A DNA stretch of 64,000 bases from Ancylobacter tetraedralis (GTDB lineage: Bacteria; Pseudomonadota; Alphaproteobacteria; Rhizobiales; Xanthobacteraceae): positions 1 to 64,000 of the forward strand of contig NZ_JACICD010000009.1 in NCBI RefSeq assembly GCF_014195655.1, given 5' to 3'. Of this stretch, positions 51,759 to 60,899 are shown piece by piece. Position numbers and translations under genes: made by a program. The notes under the pieces are model-generated. The model did not search any database. It was given only the letters and a program-made list of their open reading frames with translations, and was not told where the DNA came from. The stretch's first letter is position 1. Each line of letters begins with the position of its first letter.

Positions 51759-52559
51759 ATGAGACGGTCGATTTCCGATGAGCGCGCCGCGCTCTCGCTG
51801 CCTGGAATGCCTGCTGTTGCGGGAGCGCGTACCCGCGCGGGTACGTTCGCGCTGGCCTTCGGTGTTCTGCTGGCCGGCGGGCTTCTCGCCTCTCCGGCCG
51901 GTGCGCAGTGGATCGGCACGCCCGGCGGCACCGGCGAGGCGGCCGCGACCGCCCCCACTATCGCCCCCACGGCCGCGCCCGCTCCGACGAGTGTCGCCGT
52001 GCCCGCGGCCACCCCGGCCCCGGCCGTAGCGCCATCGGAGCCGTCCATGTCGGGCGGCATGCCGGGCGCGGTTCCCGACGGTTTCGCCGGCGGCTTCGCG
52101 CCCGCGCCGGGCGGCATGGCGCCGGCCCCGCAGGCCGGCCCGAACTCGGCCGATGTCGCCGACTGCCAGAGCAACGTGACCAAGCTGCGCGACGATCTGG
52201 AATCGCGCAACGACACGCTGCGCAAGGCGGCGGACAAGAAGGTTCCCCCGTCGGAGCTGTGCCCGCTGTTCCGCAACTTCGTCACGGCGCAGCAGAAATT
52301 CTACAATTATCTCAACACGAACAAGACCAAGTGCGGCGTGCCCGGCGAGGTGCTGACCGGCCTGAAGAAGAATTCCGGCCAGGTTGCCGGCATTCGCGAC
52401 AAGGTCTGCAAGGCCGCGCAGCTGGAGAAGAGCGGCGGCGGCGGTCCTCCGCCGCAGGGCGCCCTGTCCTCGGGGCTTGGCCTGTCCAGCGGCCTGCCGC
52501 CGACCGGCACGGCCAAGGGCGGCGTGTTCGACACGCTCGCCGGCGACGCGCTGCGCTGA
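51759..52559 (+). CDS. Secreted hypothetical protein with four-Cys C-terminal domain
   Basis: 266 residues. N-terminal hydrophobic signal (ALAFGVLLAGGLLASPAGAQ, about 30-49), then a Pro/Ala/Thr linker (about 55-130), then a helical domain with Cys in VADCQSNV, SELCPLF, NKTKCGVP and DKVCKAA, probably two disulfides. The end is a Gly/Pro linker. Not a family I can name; its place between rsmE and ubiA recurs in related genomes as far as I recall. Function unknown. Confidence 0.75.
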   Translation: MRRSISDERAALSLPGMPAVAGARTRAGTFALAFGVLLAGGLLASPAGAQWIGTPGGTGEAAATAPTIAPTAAPAPTSVAVPAATPAPAVAPSEPSMSGGMPGAVPDGFAGGFAPAPGGMAPAPQAGPNSADVADCQSNVTKLRDDLESRNDTLRKAADKKVPPSELCPLFRNFVTAQQKFYNYLNTNKTKCGVPGEVLTGLKKNSGQVAGIRDKVCKAAQLEKSGGGGPPPQGALSSGLGLSSGLPPTGTAKGGVFDTLAGDALR

Positions 52560-52569
52560 TCCGCCCAGC

Positions 52570-53544
52570 ATGACAGGCCCCGCCTCGCCCGGACCGGCCT
52601 CGGGGCCGCTGGCCGGCCTCGTGCCGGAGGATGCCACCAGCGACTGGGTCGGGCGCTGGGCCCCCGCCTTCCTGCGCCCCTACCTGCGGCTGGCGCGTGC
52701 CGATCGGCCGATCGGCAGCTGGCTGCTGCTCATTCCCTGCTGGTGGTCCACCGCGATGGCCCTGCGCATTGGCATGAGCGAGGGCGCGGCCCTGCCGGGT
52801 TATGCGCTCGCGCTGCTGGCTTTGTTCGCGCTTGGCTCCGTCGCCATGCGCGGCGCGGGTTGCACCTGGAACGACATTCTCGACCGCGACATCGACGGCA
52901 AGGTGGAGCGCACGCGCGGGCGCCCGCTGCCCTCCGGGCAGGTGGGGCTGGTCGGGGCCTTCCTGTTCCTCGGCATTCAGGCGCTGGTCGGCCTCGCCGT
53001 GCTGCTGTGCCTGCCGCCCTTCGCCATCGGGGTGGCGCTGTCCTCGCTCGGCGTGGTGGCGATCTATCCGCTGATGAAGCGGATCATCTGGATTCCCCAG
53101 CTGGTGCTGGGCCTTGCCTTCTCCTGGGGCGCGCTGATGGGATTTGCCGCCCTGCTGGAGCGCCTTCCCGCGAGCGCCTTCCTGCTTTATGCCGGCTCGA
53201 TCCTGTGGGTGGTGGGCTATGACACGATCTACGCGCATCAGGACCGCGAGGATGATGCGCTGGTAGGGGTGAAGTCCTCCGCCCGGCTGTTCGAGCGCAA
53301 CACCCATCCGTGGCTGGCGGGGTTCTATGCCGGGGCGGTGGGGCTGTTCGCGCTCGCGCTGTGGAGCGCGGGGTCGGGGCTGTTCGCGTGGGGCGGCCTC
53401 GCCCTGTTCGCGCTGCAACTGGGCTGGCAGGTGCGCCGGCTGGATATTGACGACCGCGCGCTGTGCCTGCGGCTGTTCCGCTCGAACCGCGATGCCGGCC
53501 TCCTGCTGTTCGCGGGGATGATGCTCGACCTCATGCCGCTGTGA
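52570..53544 (+). CDS. ubiA: 4-hydroxybenzoate polyprenyltransferase
   Basis: 324 residues with about eight membrane helices. Both Asp-rich motifs are present: NDILDRDIDGKVERTRGRPLPSG and DTIYAHQDREDD. Attaches the polyprenyl chain in ubiquinone synthesis. Starts 10 bp after the secreted protein gene, so the two look co-transcribed. Confidence 0.95.
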   Translation: MTGPASPGPASGPLAGLVPEDATSDWVGRWAPAFLRPYLRLARADRPIGSWLLLIPCWWSTAMALRIGMSEGAALPGYALALLALFALGSVAMRGAGCTWNDILDRDIDGKVERTRGRPLPSGQVGLVGAFLFLGIQALVGLAVLLCLPPFAIGVALSSLGVVAIYPLMKRIIWIPQLVLGLAFSWGALMGFAALLERLPASAFLLYAGSILWVVGYDTIYAHQDREDDALVGVKSSARLFERNTHPWLAGFYAGAVGLFALALWSAGSGLFAWGGLALFALQLGWQVRRLDIDDRALCLRLFRSNRDAGLLLFAGMMLDLMPL

Positions 53545-53628
53545 CGGGCCGATCGCGGTTGCCGTCACGGCCCGCGCGGTGGTAAGGAGCCGCCTTTCCA
53601 GTGCGCGCCTCCGGGAGAGCCTTCAGCC

Positions 53629-54261
53629 ATGAGCATCCGCCTGCATCGCGGCGACCTCGTCGATCTCTCCCGTTACAGCGCCGAGCGCACGCCCTTCGTC
53701 GCCATCGATACCGAGACGCTGGGGCTCAACCCGCATCGCGACCGGCTGTGCGTGGTGCAGCTTTCGCCCGGCGACGGCACGGCCGATGTGGTGCAGATCC
53801 CGGCCGGGGCCGGTCCGGGCAGCGCGCCGAACCTTTCGAAGCTGCTGACCGATCCGGCCATCGTGAAGCTGTTCCACTTCGCCCGCTTCGACGTCGCGGT
53901 GCTCGGCAAGGCATTTGGCCTCACCGTCGGTCCGATCTGGTGCACCAAGATCGCCTCGCGCCTCGTGCGCACCTATACGGATCGCCACGGGCTCAAGGAA
54001 CTGGTGCGCGAACTGCTCGGTATCGACCTCTCCAAGCAGCAGCAGAGTTCGGACTGGGCTGCCGAGGACCTGAGCGATGCCCAGCTGATCTATGCCGCGT
54101 CGGACGTGCTGCATCTGCACGCGCTCCAGGTCCGGCTCGCGGCGATGCTGGCGCGCGAGAATCGCACCCAGCTGGCGCAGGCCTGCTTCGATTTTCTGCC
54201 GACCCGCGCCGCGCTCGATCTCGCCGGCTGGCCGGAACAGGATATTTTCTCGCATTCGTGA
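53629..54261 (+). CDS. rnd: Ribonuclease D, short form
   Basis: 210 residues. DEDDy exonuclease: AIDTETLGL (Exo I), HFARFDVAVLGK (Exo II) and YAASDVLHLHAL (Exo III, Tyr-x3-Asp). The HRDC domains of E. coli RNase D (375 residues) are missing, as in many alphaproteobacteria. Trims 3' ends of stable RNA. Confidence 0.9.
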   Translation: MSIRLHRGDLVDLSRYSAERTPFVAIDTETLGLNPHRDRLCVVQLSPGDGTADVVQIPAGAGPGSAPNLSKLLTDPAIVKLFHFARFDVAVLGKAFGLTVGPIWCTKIASRLVRTYTDRHGLKELVRELLGIDLSKQQQSSDWAAEDLSDAQLIYAASDVLHLHALQVRLAAMLARENRTQLAQACFDFLPTRAALDLAGWPEQDIFSHS

Positions 54262-54462
54262 TGCGCGGCGATCCGGTTCCAGTCCGCGTGCCGGGTCCCG
54301 CCCGGACGGGGACCCACAGTCGCCGTAATCTTTCGCTTAAACGAGCCTGCAAGCGTCGCCCGGCCGCCAGCCGGATGGCAGCGTGCTTGCATGCGGCCCG
54401 TTAAGCCGCCATCTTGCAATTGTGCCGGAGGGAGCCGGGCTACCGGGGATGTGTCGTCGCGC

Positions 54463-55230
54463 ATGAATCGCCATGTGGAACCTCCAGTCCGCGCGAAAGC
54501 GGCTGCGGAGCCTGACGCCATGCATGCGTCCGGGCTCACGCGCCGCGAGCGTGATGACTTCGCCCGCGCCCGGCGCCACAGCCGCCGCGTACGCTTCTTC
54601 CGCCGCGCACTCCCGGCGGGCGTCCTGCTCGTCGTGGGCGGTGTGCTGGCGGTGCAATACCTCAACCCGTTCAGCCTGTCGGTCGACCTGCCGTTCGAGC
54701 TTGGGCGCGTCTCGTTCTCGGGTACCCAGGTGGTGATGGAGTCCCCCAAGCTGCAGGGGTTTACCCAGGATAATCGCGGCTACAAGGTGACGGCGGAAAC
54801 CGCCGCGCAGGACCTCACCCAGCCGAACAAGATCGACCTCAAGAAGATCAACGCCAATCTGGAACTGACCGATCAGGGCTGGGCACGGCTCATCGCCCAG
54901 ACCGGCAGCTACGACACCAAGGTCGAGCAGATCACGCTCGGCAACGGCGTGCATTTCTCCACCTCCTCCGGCTATGGCGGGGAATTGCAGGACGCCACCG
55001 TCGACATCAAAGGCGGGCGGCTGTCGACCGAGAATCCGGTCGTGCTGACCTATCTCGACGGCAAGCTCACGGCCGACCGCATGGAGGTCTGGCAGAAGGA
55101 CGCGCGCGCGCTGCTGACCGGCCGGGTACAGCTCGATTTCAAGCTGCCGGCGGACGCGAAGGACGGTGCCGCGGCGTTGCCGGGAGGCGATCCGGCGCTT
55201 CGCCGCTCGATGGTCGACGGTTCGCCGTGA
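54463..55230 (+). CDS. lptC: LPS export protein LptC
   Basis: 255 residues. N-terminal cytoplasmic part, a membrane anchor (AGVLLVVGGVLAVQYL, about 50-65), and a periplasmic beta-jellyroll (PFELGRVSFSGTQVVMESPKLQGFTQDNRGYKVTAETAAQD). Links the LptBFG ABC transporter to LptA. ATG 54463 chosen; an in-frame extension to 54391 is possible. Followed by lptA. Confidence 0.88.
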   Translation: MNRHVEPPVRAKAAAEPDAMHASGLTRRERDDFARARRHSRRVRFFRRALPAGVLLVVGGVLAVQYLNPFSLSVDLPFELGRVSFSGTQVVMESPKLQGFTQDNRGYKVTAETAAQDLTQPNKIDLKKINANLELTDQGWARLIAQTGSYDTKVEQITLGNGVHFSTSSGYGGELQDATVDIKGGRLSTENPVVLTYLDGKLTADRMEVWQKDARALLTGRVQLDFKLPADAKDGAAALPGGDPALRRSMVDGSP

Positions 55231-55306
55231 TGCAAAGCGGGTGCCCGCGACAAAGCTTGGACGCGAAGCATTGAATGCGCGCCCGCTCACGGCTAGACAT
55301 GGTGTC

Positions 55307-56059
55307 ATGATCGCGCTCCCCCGCCTTGCCGCCGCCGCCATATTCCTGTCCGTCTGTGCCCCGCATGCCGGGTTTGCACAAACGCGCAGCGTGCCGAATG
55401 CACTGCAGGGCTTTGCGTCCAACCGCGACCAGCCGATCCGCATCGATGCGGACAGCCTGGAAGTGCTCGACCAGGACAAAAAGGCCATCTTCTCCGGCAA
55501 TGTCGTGGTGACGCAGGGCGACACCACCATGCGCTCGAAGGAATTGGTGGTTTTCTACGACGGCAAGACTGCAGCGGACGGCAAGGCTGGCGAGGCCAAG
55601 ACGGGCGAGGCCAAGACGGGCGATGCCAAGACGGGTGAGGCCAAGGCTGGCGAGGCCAAGGCTGGTCAGGCGAAGACGGCCGCCGCTGGCACGGAGGCCC
55701 CGGCCGGGGTCGGTGCTGGCAGCCCGATCAATTCCTCCGCCATACGGCGCCTCGAAATCAACGGCTCGGTGGTTGTCACCACCAAGGAGCAGACGGCGAC
55801 CGGCGACCAGGGTGTGTTCGAGACGGCGGCGAACACCATCACCCTCACCGGCAACCCGGTGGTGCTGACCCAGGGTCCGAACGTCATTCGCGGCAGGAAG
55901 CTGACCGTCGATCTCACCAGCGGCACCTCGCGCTTCGAGGGTGGCCGCATCGAAAGCCTGATCGTGCCCAACAGCATGAAGGGGGATCTGCCCGGCGCCA
56001 AGCCCGCTGCCGGCGCCCCGGCGGCTGCGCCCAAGCCGGCTACGAAGCCGAACCCCTGA
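55307..56059 (+). CDS. lptA: LPS transport periplasmic protein LptA
   Basis: 250 residues. Signal peptide MIALPRLAAAAIFLSVCAPHAGFAQ, then the OstA/LptA jellyroll (QPIRIDADSLEVLDQDKKAIFSGNVVVTQGDTTMRSKELVVFYDG), interrupted at about 88-125 by six GEAKT-like five-residue repeats, then the second half (LEINGSVVVTTKEQTATGDQGVFE). The Pro/Ala tail is disordered. Forms the periplasmic bridge for LPS. Confidence 0.93.
   Translation: MIALPRLAAAAIFLSVCAPHAGFAQTRSVPNALQGFASNRDQPIRIDADSLEVLDQDKKAIFSGNVVVTQGDTTMRSKELVVFYDGKTAADGKAGEAKTGEAKTGDAKTGEAKAGEAKAGQAKTAAAGTEAPAGVGAGSPINSSAIRRLEINGSVVVTTKEQTATGDQGVFETAANTITLTGNPVVLTQGPNVIRGRKLTVDLTSGTSRFEGGRIESLIVPNSMKGDLPGAKPAAGAPAAAPKPATKPNP
55589..55678 (+). 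repeat. Six 15-bp tandem repeats in lptA
   Basis: Units of GGCGAGGCCAAGACG or close variants, encoding GEAKT, GEAKT, GDAKT, GEAKA, GEAKA, GQAKT. In frame; unit number could vary without disrupting the gene. Confidence 0.9.
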
Positions 56060-56130
56060 GCGCGCCGCCGCCGGTGTCGGCGGGGTATCGTCGGGCGCGA
56101 GCCCTTTGAGATGCATCAGCATTCATGCGG

Positions 56131-56154
56131 AGCGGGCCATTCGGCCCGCTTTTT
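56131..56154 (+). terminator. Terminator between lptA and lptB
   Basis: AGCGGGCC, ATTC, GGCCCGCT, then TTTT. Splits lptCA from lptB-rpoN transcription at least in part. Confidence 0.75.
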
Positions 56155-56228
56155 GCATATGCGGGTTTGCCAGAGCGCGCGGGAGCGTTTACACCTTTGC
56201 CGTGGTGTCTCCACCACGGAGGGTGCGC

Positions 56229-57134
56229 GTGGGTGTTTTCTCGGGTTTGAGCGGGCGCGGCGGCCAGGCTTCGCAAGGCCAGCCGTCCTACCAGGGTGAC
56301 GAGACGGGCGCGCGGCGCGAGGCGGCGTCGCCATCGCGAGGCCTCGATGATCCGTATGCCGGGGGCGGCGCTTCGTCGCAGGATACCTATTGGGACGACG
56401 TCGAGTCGGGCGAGGGTGTGCTGAGCGCCATCGGCCTCGCCAAGTCCTATGGCGGGCGCAAGGTGGTGCGCGACGCCAACCTGCATGTGCGGCGGGGCGA
56501 GGCGGTTGGCCTGCTCGGGCCGAACGGCGCCGGCAAGACCACCATCTTCTACATGATCACCGGGCTGGTGAAGGCCGATGCCGGCCGGATCGAGCTGGAG
56601 GGCCATGACGTCACCGGCCTGCCGATGTACCGTCGCGCGCGCCTCGGCGTCGGCTATCTTCCGCAGGAAGCCTCGATCTTTCGTGGCCTCTCGGTGGAAA
56701 ACAATATTCGCGCCGTGCTGGAGGCGGTGGAGCCGAGCCGCAAGAAGCGCGAGCGCGAGCTGGATGCGCTGCTGGAGGAGTTCCGCGTCACCCATGTGCG
56801 CAAGTCGCCCGCCATCGCGCTGTCGGGTGGTGAGCGGCGGCGCGTGGAAATCGCCCGGGCGCTCGCCTCGCGGCCGACCTTCATGCTGCTGGACGAGCCT
56901 TTCGCCGGCATCGACCCCATCGCGGTGGGCGATATCCAGGCGCTGGTGCGCCATCTTACCGAGCGCGGCATCGGCGTTCTCATCACCGACCACAATGTGC
57001 GCGAGACGCTCGGGCTGATCGACCGGGCCTACATCATCCATTCCGGGACGGTGCTCATGGAAGGCTCGCCCGACGAGATCGTCGCGAGTTCGGAAGTGCG
57101 CCGGCTTTATCTTGGCGAGGAGTTCCGCCTCTAG
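56229..57134 (+). CDS. lptB: LPS export ABC transporter ATPase LptB
   Basis: 301 residues from GTG 56229 with GGAGGG five bases upstream. Walker A GPNGAGKTTIFYMITGL, signature LSGGERRRVEIARAL, Walker B FMLLDEPFAGIDP, switch His in ITDHNVRETL. About 60 residues before the ABC domain are Gly/Ser/Gln-rich and absent from E. coli LptB (241), so they form a disordered tail. Energises LPS extraction with LptFG. Confidence 0.93.
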   Translation: MGVFSGLSGRGGQASQGQPSYQGDETGARREAASPSRGLDDPYAGGGASSQDTYWDDVESGEGVLSAIGLAKSYGGRKVVRDANLHVRRGEAVGLLGPNGAGKTTIFYMITGLVKADAGRIELEGHDVTGLPMYRRARLGVGYLPQEASIFRGLSVENNIRAVLEAVEPSRKKRERELDALLEEFRVTHVRKSPAIALSGGERRRVEIARALASRPTFMLLDEPFAGIDPIAVGDIQALVRHLTERGIGVLITDHNVRETLGLIDRAYIIHSGTVLMEGSPDEIVASSEVRRLYLGEEFRL

Positions 57135-57199
57135 ATGGACGCGCCCTCGCTGCCGCCCGTCACTGCCTGTGCCGATGCCGCCTCCGGAGGTCGCGCGCC

Positions 57200-58786
57200 A
57201 TGTCGTTGAGTCCGCGTCTCGAATTCCGCCAGACGCAATCGCTTGTCATGACGCCGCAGCTGATGCAGGCGATCAAGCTGCTGCAGCTCTCCAATCTCGA
57301 CCTCGTCGCCTATGTCGAGGCCGAGCTGGAGCGCAATCCCCTGCTCGAACGTCAGGCCGAGCCCGAGGGCACGCGCGTCGAGGTGGAGGCCGTGGTCGGG
57401 CCGGGCGACGTGGTGCAGCGCAGCGAGGATCACGAGCTCGATCCGCGCGCCCACACGCCGGACGCCGCCGAGGCGCCCACCGCCGACTGGCTGGAAGACC
57501 GGCTGGACATGAGCCGCAGCGCCATCGAGGACCGGCTCGATACCGGGCTCGAGAATGTCTTTCCCGATGATACCGGCCGCGAGACCCCGCGGCTGCAGCC
57601 GGCCGGCGAGGGCGCCGGCTCTTCCGACTGGTCCAGCGTCGGTGGGGGTGGGCGCGAGGATGACGACTACAATCTCGAATCCTTCCTCTCGGCCGCCACG
57701 ACGCTCGCCGATCATCTCGAGGGCCAGCTCACGCTCGCGGTGAGCGATCCGGTGGAGCGGCTGATTGGCACCCACCTGATCGACCTGATCGACGAGGCCG
57801 GCTATCTCACGGCGGACCTTTCCGCTGTCGCCGAGCGTCTCGGCGCGCCGCTGGCGACGGTGCAGAAGGTGCTGGAGGTGGTGCAGACCTTTGATCCGCC
57901 GGGCATCGGCGCACGCTCGCTCGCCGAGTGCCTGGCCATCCAGCTGAAAGAGCGCAACCGCTACGACCCCGCCATGGCGGCGCTGCTCGCCCATCTCGAA
58001 CTGCTGGCGCGGCGTGAATTCGCCACGCTGCGGCGGGTCTGCGCGGTGGACGACGAGGATCTCGTCGAAATGGTCGGCGAGATCCGCCGGCTGAACCCCA
58101 AGCCGGGCCTGGCCTTCGGCTCGGGCATGATCCAGCCGATCGTGCCCGATGTGTTTGTGCGCGGGGCGCCGGAAAACTGGCTGGTCGAGCTCAATTCCGA
58201 GACGCTGCCGCGCGTGCTGGTGAACCAGGCCTATTATGCCCGCGTGCAGAAGACCACGCGCGGCGACAAGGAGAAGGCCTTCCTCTCCGACTGCATGCAG
58301 ACGGCGACCTGGCTGACCCGCTCGCTGGACCAGCGCGCCCGCACCATCCTGAAGGTGGCGACCGAGATCGTGCGGCAGCAGGAGGGGTTCCTCTCGCTCG
58401 GCGTGCAGCATCTGCGGCCGCTGAACCTGCGCATGGTGGCCGACGCGATCGGCATGCACGAATCTACGGTCTCGCGCGTGACGTCCAACAAATACATGGC
58501 GACGCCGCGCGGAATCTTCGAGATGAAGTATTTCTTCTCGTCCTCCATTTCCTCGTCGGATGGCGGCGAGGCGCATTCGGCGGAATCGGTCCGCTTCCGC
58601 ATCAAGCAGATGATCGATGCGGAGTCGGCCGATGATGTGCTCTCCGACGACACGCTGGTGCAGCGGCTGCGCGAGGCCGGCATCGACATTGCGCGGCGCA
58701 CCGTGGCGAAATATCGCGAGGCGATGCGCATCCCGTCCTCCGTGCAGCGCCGCCGCGAGAAGCAGGCCGCCGCCGCCGCGGGCTGA
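57200..58786 (+). CDS. rpoN: RNA polymerase sigma-54 factor
   Basis: 528 residues. Region I LEFRQTQSLVMTPQLMQAIKLLQLSNLDL binds enhancer activators. An acidic region II follows, then core-binding and HTH segments (MHESTVSRVTSNKYMATPRGIFEMKYFFSS) and the RpoN box ARRTVAKYREAM near the C-terminus. Controls nitrogen and other regulons. Followed by hpf and ptsN as in most proteobacteria. Confidence 0.97.
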   Translation: MSLSPRLEFRQTQSLVMTPQLMQAIKLLQLSNLDLVAYVEAELERNPLLERQAEPEGTRVEVEAVVGPGDVVQRSEDHELDPRAHTPDAAEAPTADWLEDRLDMSRSAIEDRLDTGLENVFPDDTGRETPRLQPAGEGAGSSDWSSVGGGGREDDDYNLESFLSAATTLADHLEGQLTLAVSDPVERLIGTHLIDLIDEAGYLTADLSAVAERLGAPLATVQKVLEVVQTFDPPGIGARSLAECLAIQLKERNRYDPAMAALLAHLELLARREFATLRRVCAVDDEDLVEMVGEIRRLNPKPGLAFGSGMIQPIVPDVFVRGAPENWLVELNSETLPRVLVNQAYYARVQKTTRGDKEKAFLSDCMQTATWLTRSLDQRARTILKVATEIVRQQEGFLSLGVQHLRPLNLRMVADAIGMHESTVSRVTSNKYMATPRGIFEMKYFFSSSISSSDGGEAHSAESVRFRIKQMIDAESADDVLSDDTLVQRLREAGIDIARRTVAKYREAMRIPSSVQRRREKQAAAAAG

Positions 58787-58897
58787 GCGGGTTCTTCCGC
58801 CCGGCATGAGCGACACCCGGCAGCCGTGCGGCGGTATGATGGCAGGGTCGGCGCCAGAATATGGCGGGGGTGTGATGGCACCTGTCCACGGCCCTCG

Positions 58898-58926
58898 TTG
58901 ACACTTCCTCTCGCGGCTCCTACCTC
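58898..58926 (+). promoter_or_regulatory. Possible promoter of hpf
   Basis: TTGACA, 17-base spacer, TACCTC. The -10 box is weak. Located 93 bp before hpf in a 232-bp gap that has no gene. Confidence 0.4.
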
Positions 58927-59018
58927 TTTAAGGCACCGGCCGGGCAAGTAGGGGGTTCGGGCAGGTCGCGGACGCGAACGGGCGCCGCGGGCATGCCCCA
59001 GCAGAGGGACTAGTTACG

Positions 59019-59627
59019 ATGCCGCTGCGGGTTTCTGGGAAAAATCTCGACGTAGGCGAGGCACTGAGGCAGCGGGTTGCCGACCGCGTTGCCGGCGCCA
59101 TGGGCAAGTATTTCGACGGTGGCTGGTCCGGCCACGTCACGGTGGCCCGCGAGGGCTCCGGCTACCGTTCGGACTGCGCGCTGCATCTCGATAGCGGTAC
59201 GATCCTGCAGGCGCATGCCGATGCGCAGGATCCCTATGCCAGCGCCGATGCGGCGGTGGAGCGGATCGAGACGCGCCTGCGCCGTTACCGCGACCGCTTC
59301 AAGCGCCGCGCACCGAGCGGCGACAGCAATGTGATCGATGCCGGCGCCTTTGCCCCCGAGCAGGCCGCGCTGACGGTGCTCTCCGCCCCGGACGACGAGG
59401 AGGAGGCGGTCGAGGGCTGGAGCCCTACCGTGGTCGCCGAATCGACCACCAGCCTGCGCCGCCTGTCGGTGAGCGATGCGGTTCTGGAGCTTGATTTCAG
59501 CGGCGCCGCGGTGCTGGTGTTTCGCCATGCCAGCCATGGGCGCATCAATGTGGTGTATCGACGGGCGGACGGGCATGTCGGCTGGGTCGACGCGCCGGCC
59601 CTTGCCGCGGCTGAAGACGTCCATTGA
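59019..59627 (+). CDS. hpf: Ribosome hibernation-promoting factor, long form
   Basis: 202 residues. N-terminal S30AE domain (MPLRVSGKNLDVGEALRQRVADRVAGAMGKYF) blocks the decoding site. The C-terminal domain (SVSDAVLELDFSGAAVLVFRHASHGRINVVYRRADGHVGWVD) dimerises 70S ribosomes. An acidic linker joins them. Long forms make 100S dimers alone. Confidence 0.95.
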   Translation: MPLRVSGKNLDVGEALRQRVADRVAGAMGKYFDGGWSGHVTVAREGSGYRSDCALHLDSGTILQAHADAQDPYASADAAVERIETRLRRYRDRFKRRAPSGDSNVIDAGAFAPEQAALTVLSAPDDEEEAVEGWSPTVVAESTTSLRRLSVSDAVLELDFSGAAVLVFRHASHGRINVVYRRADGHVGWVDAPALAAAEDVH

Positions 59628-59703
59628 CCCTCTATCTGCGTGAAGGGCGTGCGGCCGCTTTGGCGGCCCGCGCGCCCGCTCTCGCCACGACCCGGATCCT
59701 GCA

Positions 59704-60168
59704 ATGGCCCTGAACGACATTTTAGCGGTTCCCGCGGTCTTCCCGGCCTTGCGGGTCGGCAGCAAGAAGCAGGCGCTGCAGGAACTGGCCGCCCGTGCCG
59801 CCGAGCTGCTGCACCGGGACGAGCGGGAAATCTTCGAAACGCTGAACCAGCGCGAGCGGCTCGGCTCCACCGGCGTGGGCAACGGCATCGCCATTCCCCA
59901 CGGCAAGCTCGCCAAGATGGACCGTCTGTTCGGCCTGTTCGCGCGGCTGGAGAAGCCGATCGATTTCGAGGCGCTGGACGGCGAGCCGGTCGATCTCGTC
60001 TTCCTGCTGCTCGCGCCCGAGGCGGCGGGGGCGGACCACCTCAAGGCGCTGGCGCGGGTGGCGCGGCTGCTGCGCGACCCGGAAGTCGCAAGGAAGCTGC
60101 GGGCCTCCCGCGACGCCGCCACGATCCATGCGATTCTCACCGGCGCGCCGGCTTCGGACGCGGCCTGA
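59704..60168 (+). CDS. ptsN: Nitrogen regulatory PTS EIIA protein
   Basis: 154 residues. The phospho-accepting His lies in GIAIPHGKLAKMDRLFGLFARLEKPIDFEALDG. Part of the PTS-Ntr phosphorelay that controls potassium uptake, nitrogen and carbon balance. Placed after rpoN and hpf as expected. Confidence 0.95.
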   Translation: MALNDILAVPAVFPALRVGSKKQALQELAARAAELLHRDEREIFETLNQRERLGSTGVGNGIAIPHGKLAKMDRLFGLFARLEKPIDFEALDGEPVDLVFLLLAPEAAGADHLKALARVARLLRDPEVARKLRASRDAATIHAILTGAPASDAA

Positions 60169-60428
60169 GCGGCGCGGGGGCAGCGCGCGGAAAGCGGCGA
60201 ATCGGGCGATGCGTCGGCGCTGGCCAGCACGGGTGGCTACCATGCGGCGTCGCGTGCCCTATCTCCTTGCCCATGTGTCGTCTCATGCGGAATGGACGAC
60301 GCCCTCTTGGGGCGCTTTCAGGCGAGCCGGATACCGGTTCGCCTGAAAACACAGGTGGAGTTTGAAATCCGGAGCATTTGCCGTGAGCCGGGCTTTACCG
60401 AAAATGCTCTGGACGAGGAGATTTCCCC
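60169..60428. other. Intergenic region, no gene seen
   Basis: 260 bp between ptsN and the small HTH-like gene; short overlapping open frames lack any family signature. Confidence 0.4.
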
Positions 60429-60773
60429 ATGGCTGAGACCCCCCTTTCCGGCAATCCGGCGCTCTCGCCGGAACTGTGCCGCGCCGCACGGGCGCTGCTC
60501 GGCTGGGCCGGCGATGAACTCGCCGAGCGCGCCCGCGTTGGCGTGGAATGGCTCCGCGGCTTCGAGGAGGGCCGCGAGCCGAGCGATGGCGCAAGGGAGG
60601 GCACAGTCGAGGGTGAGAGCGAGCGCGAGCGCCTGCGGCGGACGCTCGAGGCTGCCGGCATCGATTTCCTCGCGCCGGGCGAGCCGAGCAGCGGCGGTGG
60701 GCCCGGCCTGCGCATCAAGCAGGCGGGCGGCTATATCCCCGCCGAGCGGCTGAGTTCCGCCAACGACGTGTGA
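60429..60773 (+). CDS. Small HTH-like protein
   Basis: 114 residues. LSPELCRAARALLGWAGDELAERARVGVEWLRGFEEGREP resembles the XRE HTH of many Rhizobiales regulators that begin ...CRAARALLGWS-x-x-LA. The rest is acidic then a Gly-rich turn and a short C-terminal motif (GGGPGLRIKQAGGYIPAERL), which also recurs in those regulators. Regulatory role is inferred. Confidence 0.7.
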   Translation: MAETPLSGNPALSPELCRAARALLGWAGDELAERARVGVEWLRGFEEGREPSDGAREGTVEGESERERLRRTLEAAGIDFLAPGEPSSGGGPGLRIKQAGGYIPAERLSSANDV

Positions 60774-60899
60774 AAGAAGCGAATGGCGCCCTTCCCGCGG
60801 GGCGGCCGCCATTCCGGGGTTTCGACGTCCGCACGCGCCGCAGCTCGCCCCTCTCCGGTTTGGGGAGCGGGGCGGCCGAGGGTGGCCTTGTCGTGAGGG

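Noticed and set aside
55589-55678. Regular short repeats that might suggest a CRISPR array
   Set aside because: Units are contiguous 15-bp coding repeats in lptA without spacers; no cas genes occur in the window.
58800-58900. Short frame after rpoN starting ATGAGCGACACC
   Set aside because: Too short, no ribosome site or conserved sequence; the region fits a promoter for hpf better.
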